The notes beneath the pieces are model-generated. The model searched no databases, was not told the DNA's origin, and saw nothing but the letters and a program-made list of their open reading frames with translations. Both the position numbers and the translations under genes were made by a program. A stretch of 7,094 nt of DNA from CAIKZY01 sp044345075 (GTDB lineage Bacteria > Actinomycetota > Actinomycetes > S36-B12), in the NCBI GenBank assembly GCA_044345075.1, contig JBIJBU010000101.1, positions 1-7,094 on the forward strand. The letters run 5' to 3'. Of this stretch, positions 4,453 to 7,094 are shown piece by piece. Positions within the stretch are counted from its first letter, which is position 1. Each line of letters starts with the position of its first letter.

Positions 4453-5833
4453 TGCCATGCTGACCACGCACGCCCGGCGTATCCAGCAGCACCTGAGCCA
4501 CCGCACGACGAGTCTGCGTCGGATCGACGATCTCGTCGACGACTCCGATCTCCACTGCGCGCGCAATACCGCCTGAGATGACCTCATGCTCAGCGGCGAG
4601 CTCGAGTTCGACCTGCGCGCGATTCTCGTCGGGCACCTCGGAGAGGCGACGGCGATGGAGAATGCGAATCGCTGCAACCGAACCCATGACGGCGACCTCG
4701 GCGGTCGGGAAAGCGAAGACCTTCGTGGCGCCGAGGGATGATGCGTTCATGGCAATGTAGGCGCCGCCGTAGGCCTTGCGGGTAACAACGGTGACACGCG
4801 GCACGACGCACTCCGCGAAGGCGTGCAGCAGTTTCGCGCCACGTCGCACGACGCCTTCCCACTCCTGACCAACTCCGGGCAAGTAACCGGGAACGTCGAC
4901 CAACACGACGAGCGGTACGGCAAAGGCATCGCACATTCTCACGAAGCGAGCGGCTTTCTCTGCCGAATTAGAGTCGAGGCAGCCGCCGAGACGAAGTGGG
5001 TTGTTGGCAACCATGCCGACGGTGCGACCACCGAGACGGCCGAGACCGACCACGATGTTCGGAGCCCATCGAGCATGCAGTTCGACAAAGCTGTCAGCGT
5101 CGACAAAGTGCTCGACGAGTGGGTGCACGTCGTATGCGCGGCGCGCAGACTCAGGCATGAAGGCGCCGAGATCGACATCGTCAATCTTCGCCATATCGAG
5201 GGAACCTTGGTGACCGAGTAGTTGAACGAGTCGGCGGCCTTCGTCGAGGGCGTCCTGCTCGGTTTCCGAGACGATGTGCACGACGCCACTGCGACGACCA
5301 TGCGGCTCGGCTCCACCAAGGGTTTCCATGTTGACGTCCTCGCCGGTGACCGAGCGCACGACCTCGGGGCCGGTGACGAAGATGCGGCCCTGCGGGCCGA
5401 GGATCACGATGTCGGTGAGAGCGGGGCCGTAGGCGGCGCCGCCTGCGGCGGGGCCGAGCACGATGGAAATCTGCGGAACCTTGCCGGAGATGCGGGTCAT
5501 CGCGGCGAACACTCGACCCACAGCGTCAAGGCTCAGTACGCCCTCGCGCAGGCGTGCACCGCCGGAATGCCAGATTCCCACGATCGGGGCTGAATCCGCG
5601 AAGGCGCGGTCATAGGCGGTGACGATGGCACGGCTGCCGTCGTTGCCCATGGCGCCGCCCTGCACGGTGACGTCAGTGGCGAAGGCCACGACCTGCGTGC
5701 CGTGCGCGCGACCGACAGCGGCGAGCACGCCGCGGTCATCCTCGGGGGTGATGGTCTCGAAGACGCCATCGTCGAAGAAGTTGGCGAGACGTGCGCGGGG
5801 AGAGCGGGGATCAAGCTCGGTGGTCTCTGACAT
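4439..5833 (-). CDS. accD: Acyl-CoA carboxylase beta (carboxyltransferase) subunit
   Basis: A 464-residue cytoplasmic protein of the propionyl/acetyl-CoA carboxylase beta family, shorter than the 510-550 usual for stand-alone PccB/AccB proteins. It moves the carboxyl group from biotin on a partner alpha subunit (not in the window) to acyl-CoA. Two crotonase-like halves are visible: N-half motifs SGGARLREGV (about 90-99) and GGAAYGPALTD (131-141), and C-half motifs GYLPGVGQEWEG (316-327) and RKAYGGAYIAMN (352-363), ending with the family-typical HGNIPL. The residue after AYGGAY, Ile360, is the position known to set acyl-chain choice; Ile suggests acetyl-CoA is accepted, fitting malonyl-CoA supply for the adjacent fabF. 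The ATG at 5833 follows AGGAG by 8 bases and lies one base after the fabF stop, implying translational coupling. An ATG 30 bases upstream lacks such a site. Confidence 0.93.
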   Translation of the reverse strand: MSETTELDPRSPRARLANFFDDGVFETITPEDDRGVLAAVGRAHGTQVVAFATDVTVQGGAMGNDGSRAIVTAYDRAFADSAPIVGIWHSGGARLREGVLSLDAVGRVFAAMTRISGKVPQISIVLGPAAGGAAYGPALTDIVILGPQGRIFVTGPEVVRSVTGEDVNMETLGGAEPHGRRSGVVHIVSETEQDALDEGRRLVQLLGHQGSLDMAKIDDVDLGAFMPESARRAYDVHPLVEHFVDADSFVELHARWAPNIVVGLGRLGGRTVGMVANNPLRLGGCLDSNSAEKAARFVRMCDAFAVPLVVLVDVPGYLPGVGQEWEGVVRRGAKLLHAFAECVVPRVTVVTRKAYGGAYIAMNASSLGATKVFAFPTAEVAVMGSVAAIRILHRRRLSEVPDENRAQVELELAAEHEVISGGIARAVEIGVVDEIVDPTQTRRAVAQVLLDTPGVRGQHGNIPL

Positions 5834-5834
5834 G

Positions 5835-7067
5835 TCAGACGCTCCTGAAGACGACGGCGACATCGTGCCCGCCGAATCCGAATGAGTTGTTCACGGCCGC
5901 GATATCGCCGGCCGGCAGCTCACGCGGCTTATCGCGTGCGACGTCGAGGTTCACCGCAGGATCGAGGTTGTGCAGGTTCGCGGTCGGGGGAACGAGGCGA
6001 TCGCGCAGTGCGAGCACGGAGAAGATCGACTCGATCGCCCCTGCACCGCCGAGGAGGTGACCGGTCATCGACTTAGTGCCGGTAACGATCACGTTGTCGG
6101 TGTGGTCGCCCAGTGCTGCGCGGATTGCGGTCGATTCTGCGATATCGCCCTGAGGAGTGGAGGTGGCGTGCGCATTGACGTGCACGATGTCGGAGGTGGA
6201 GAGCCCGGCATCCTCGATGGCAAAGCGCACTGCTCGTGCGGCGCCCAGACCTTCGGGATCAGGCTGCGCGATGTGGTGACCGTCGGAGGTTAGACCCGAA
6301 CCGCCATAGATTCCCAGCACGGTCGCGCCGCGAGCAGCGGCAAACTCTGCCGACTCGAGTACGAGCACGCCTGCACCTTCACCCATGACGAAGCCGTCGC
6401 GATCGATGTCGTACGGGCGTGATGACGCAGCGGGATCATCATTGCGAGTCGAGAGAGCGCGCATGGAGGCGAAGCCGGCCATGGTGATCGGATGGATGAC
6501 TGCTTCGGTTCCACCGCAGATGACGACATCGGCGCGGCCGGTCTGGATCATGCGGGCGGCGTAGGAGACAGCCTCTGCGCCGGAGGCGCAGGCACTGACG
6601 AGTCCGTGAACGCCAGCACGTGCGCCGACTTCAAGACCCACGATGGCAGCGGGGCCGTTGGGCATGATCTGGGTGACCATGTGGGGGGAGACTCGCGACG
6701 GACCCTTCTCGAGCAAGGTGTCGTATGCCGACATGAGTGAGGTCAGGCCGCCCATGCCGCTGGAGATGACTGCGCCCAGGCGCTCGGGATCGACCGCGGG
6801 TGCGCCGGCCATTGCCCACGCCTCGCGTGCGGCCACGAGAGCTGCCTGCTGGGCACGGTCGAGCTTGCGTGCCTCGACTCGGTCGAGCACCTCGCCTGGA
6901 TCAACGGCCATGATGCCCGCGATGCGCGAGGGCTGGATTTCGGCCCATGGCTCATCGATGGTGACAATGCCCGGCTTTCCGGCCAGCACATTGCGCCAGC
7001 TTGTCTCGACGTCGCCGCCGACGGGCGTAGTCATGCCGAGGCCTGTGATGACGACCTGTGCAGTCAT
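5835..7067 (-). CDS. fabF: 3-oxoacyl-[acyl-carrier-protein] synthase II (FabF/KAS II)
   Basis: A complete 410-residue thiolase-fold condensing enzyme, normal length for FabF. It joins malonyl-ACP to acyl-ACP in the elongation cycle of type II fatty acid synthesis. The Cys-His-His catalytic triad is intact: Cys160 in VSACASGAEA, His300 in VNAHATSTPQGD and His337 in TKSMTGHLLGGAG, with Lys332 also present. The N-terminus VVITGLGMTTPVG and the C-terminal NSFGFGGHDVAVVF are typical; Asp402 after GFGGH replaces the Asn I would expect in most actinobacterial FabF proteins, a minor oddity. The ATG at 7065-7067 has AGGAG 6 bases upstream. accD follows after one base. In actinobacteria this pair usually ends a fabD-fabH-acpP-fabF cluster, so acpP is expected just beyond the right edge, but none of it can be identified here. 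Confidence 0.96.
   Translation of the reverse strand: MTAQVVITGLGMTTPVGGDVETSWRNVLAGKPGIVTIDEPWAEIQPSRIAGIMAVDPGEVLDRVEARKLDRAQQAALVAAREAWAMAGAPAVDPERLGAVISSGMGGLTSLMSAYDTLLEKGPSRVSPHMVTQIMPNGPAAIVGLEVGARAGVHGLVSACASGAEAVSYAARMIQTGRADVVICGGTEAVIHPITMAGFASMRALSTRNDDPAASSRPYDIDRDGFVMGEGAGVLVLESAEFAAARGATVLGIYGGSGLTSDGHHIAQPDPEGLGAARAVRFAIEDAGLSTSDIVHVNAHATSTPQGDIAESTAIRAALGDHTDNVIVTGTKSMTGHLLGGAGAIESIFSVLALRDRLVPPTANLHNLDPAVNLDVARDKPRELPAGDIAAVNNSFGFGGHDVAVVFRSV
5842..5846 (-). promoter_or_regulatory. Ribosome binding site of accD, inside the end of fabF
   Basis: Reads AGGAG on the minus strand, 8 bases before the accD ATG at 5833 and within the last codons of fabF. It decides the start against the upstream in-frame ATG at 5863, which this site would follow rather than precede. 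Confidence 0.65.
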
Positions 7068-7073
7068 GTGTGT

Positions 7074-7078
7074 CTCCT
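7074..7078 (-). promoter_or_regulatory. Ribosome binding site of fabF
   Basis: Reads AGGAG on the minus strand, 6 bases before the ATG at 7067. The remaining bases to the window edge (7079-7094) show nothing identifiable. Confidence 0.7.
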
Positions 7079-7094
7079 GTGCAGTGGGTGTCTG

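Larger units (their letters stand above)
4371..4456. repeat. 36-bp tandem repeat (2.4 copies) overlapping the 3' end of accD
   Basis: Copies at 4371-4406 and 4407-4442 are identical, followed by a 14-base partial copy at 4443-4456 that is the end of accD itself. Each unit begins AGGGGAATGTTGCC and ends ACATTCCCTAG. Read on the accD strand, every copy carries the codons for the last residues GNIPL; in the accD copy and the middle copy these are followed by TAG, while in the outermost copy they run on as CTT GAA. The repeat is therefore a duplication of accD's terminal codons into the space before the convergent DUF3145 stop (4361-4363). Confidence 0.95.

Noticed and set aside
4371..4456. 36-bp repeats as a CRISPR array
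   Set aside because: The units abut with no spacers and there are only 2.4 copies; the repeat derives from the accD 3' end.
4823..5593. Plus-strand open frames opposite accD
   Set aside because: They are antisense to a strongly conserved gene, have no family resemblance and reflect high-GC codon bias.
5834..5863. accD start at 5863 overlapping fabF by 29 bases
   Set aside because: The AGGAG site lies downstream of that ATG and correctly spaced for the ATG at 5833.

Overview
The window looks like chromosomal DNA from a high-GC actinobacterium with a discrete (type II) fatty acid synthase. Micrococcales or a related order is my best guess. The support is moderately high GC throughout, GTG starts, a DUF3145-type protein, a GAP/Sap-type membrane protein, and a PCC-type carboxyltransferase beta subunit directly behind fabF. 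The exact genus cannot be read from this sequence. No rRNA, tRNA, insertion sequence, phage gene or CRISPR array is visible.

Left part (1-3031): the C-terminal end of an aldehyde dehydrogenase (+) converges on a TetR/AcrR-type regulator (-). The regulator is divergent from a two-gene (+) unit: a PLP-dependent group II decarboxylase and, 9 bases later, a six-helix GAP/Sap (LysE-superfamily-like) membrane protein. This resembles a regulator controlling an enzyme plus exporter pair, but the substrate is unknown. The regulator/decarboxylase gap holds two nearby inverted repeats that share a CCTGC half-site.

Right part (3053-7094): bioY (-), the substrate-binding membrane subunit of a biotin ECF transporter, is divergent from a DUF3145-family gene (+). 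Their 168-base gap contains a perfect 15-bp palindrome, a possible promoter and a leader hairpin. The DUF3145 gene converges on accD (-), the carboxyltransferase subunit of an acyl-CoA carboxylase, which is preceded one base away by fabF (-), a 3-oxoacyl-ACP synthase II. The fabF-accD pair is probably the tail of a larger fab operon entering from the right edge. AccD needs a biotinylated partner subunit (not in the window), so biotin uptake, malonyl-CoA supply and chain elongation are clustered here.

The most unusual sequence structure is a 36-bp tandem repeat at 4371-4456. It starts inside the last codons and stop codon of accD and creates two identical tight hairpins between the convergent genes. 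The GAP/bioY junction also has a hairpin whose loop holds the stop codon, so both convergent junctions appear to use stop-codon hairpins as terminators. No gap longer than 300 bases lacks a gene; the 27 bases at the right edge hold only the fabF ribosome binding site.
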